The position numbers and the translations under genes are program-made. DNA of 64,000 nt, taken from positions 21,553 to 85,552 of the forward strand of contig NZ_QVMI01000038.1 of NCBI RefSeq assembly GCF_010500965.1, read 5' to 3'. Origin of the DNA: Bacteroides sp. 51. Its GTDB lineage: Bacteria; Bacteroidota; Bacteroidia; Bacteroidales; Bacteroidaceae. Of this stretch, positions 63,976 to 64,000 are shown in pieces (the stretch's first letter is position 1; each line of letters opens with the position of its first letter). Under the pieces are notes generated by a model. The model ran no database searches, was not told the DNA's origin, and saw only the letters and a list, made by a program, of their open reading frames with translations.

Positions 63976-64000
63976 ATGTATTCTGTATTTTATCCATACT

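Overview
The window looks like the chromosome of a gut-type Bacteroidales bacterium (Bacteroides/Parabacteroides group); the genus is inferred, not proven. The signs are TAnnTTTG-type -7 boxes (often TATCTTTG) ahead of many genes, little use of Shine-Dalgarno sequences, many lipoproteins and secreted glycosidases, DUF4488/DUF4290/DUF3857 proteins, a meso-diaminopimelate dehydrogenase and a fused PiT-PhoU phosphate transporter. I recognised no rRNA, tRNA, CRISPR array, prophage or complete insertion sequence.

Layout. 1-5 kb: two convergent GH3 glycosidases. 5-14.9 kb: mostly single genes and short operons (VOC protein, prolyl oligopeptidase, BON and LysM proteins, HAD phosphatase, phosphoglycerate mutase, DUF4488 protein, 2-Cys peroxiredoxin, a histidine-kinase-like protein that lacks its phospho-acceptor). 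15-20 kb: an M24 peptidase, then an RNA ligase/HD-Pnk end-healing operon behind a long structured leader, then convergent CCA-adding enzyme. 20-29.4 kb: a lipoprotein-GNAT pair, ruvA, ddh, two DUF3857/transglutaminase-like proteins and a hemolysin III family protein. 29.7-38.8 kb: core genes in short operons: rseP, dxr, an M23 peptidase, rimM-murA, DUF4290, tsaB, and on the other strand yicC-gmk-nadD. 38.8-40.6 kb: an AraC regulator and a broken ATPase gene. 40.7-49.5 kb: a minus-strand operon of FabG, LolA-like carrier, CrtI-like oxidoreductase, MMPL exporter, acyl carrier protein, ketosynthase and acyltransferase, which reads as a small polyene/lipid pathway. 49.6-58.9 kb: menA, rmlB-rmlA, a phosphodiesterase, ppk1, a small lipoprotein and PiT-PhoU (polyphosphate and phosphate handling). 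58.9-64 kb: two secreted carbohydrate-active proteins, a small HTH protein and a truncated AraC-type sensor.

The most unusual feature is the intergenic DNA. Many gaps hold inverted repeats. Four of them, with quite different arms (two of 7-nt tandem units, one perfect 40-bp GC-rich arm pair, one G/C-rich imperfect pair), share the same loop core TGCGGCATCG or its complement (one copy differs by one base). A second family is a GTAGGGGCGG palindrome present four times. Heptamer elements supply the stop codons of menA, the DUF4290 gene, tsaB and the truncated AraC gene, and one ends exactly at the gmk start codon. The other main candidates for follow-up are the structured leader of the RNA-repair operon, the five palindromes that follow that operon, and the polyene-like cluster.
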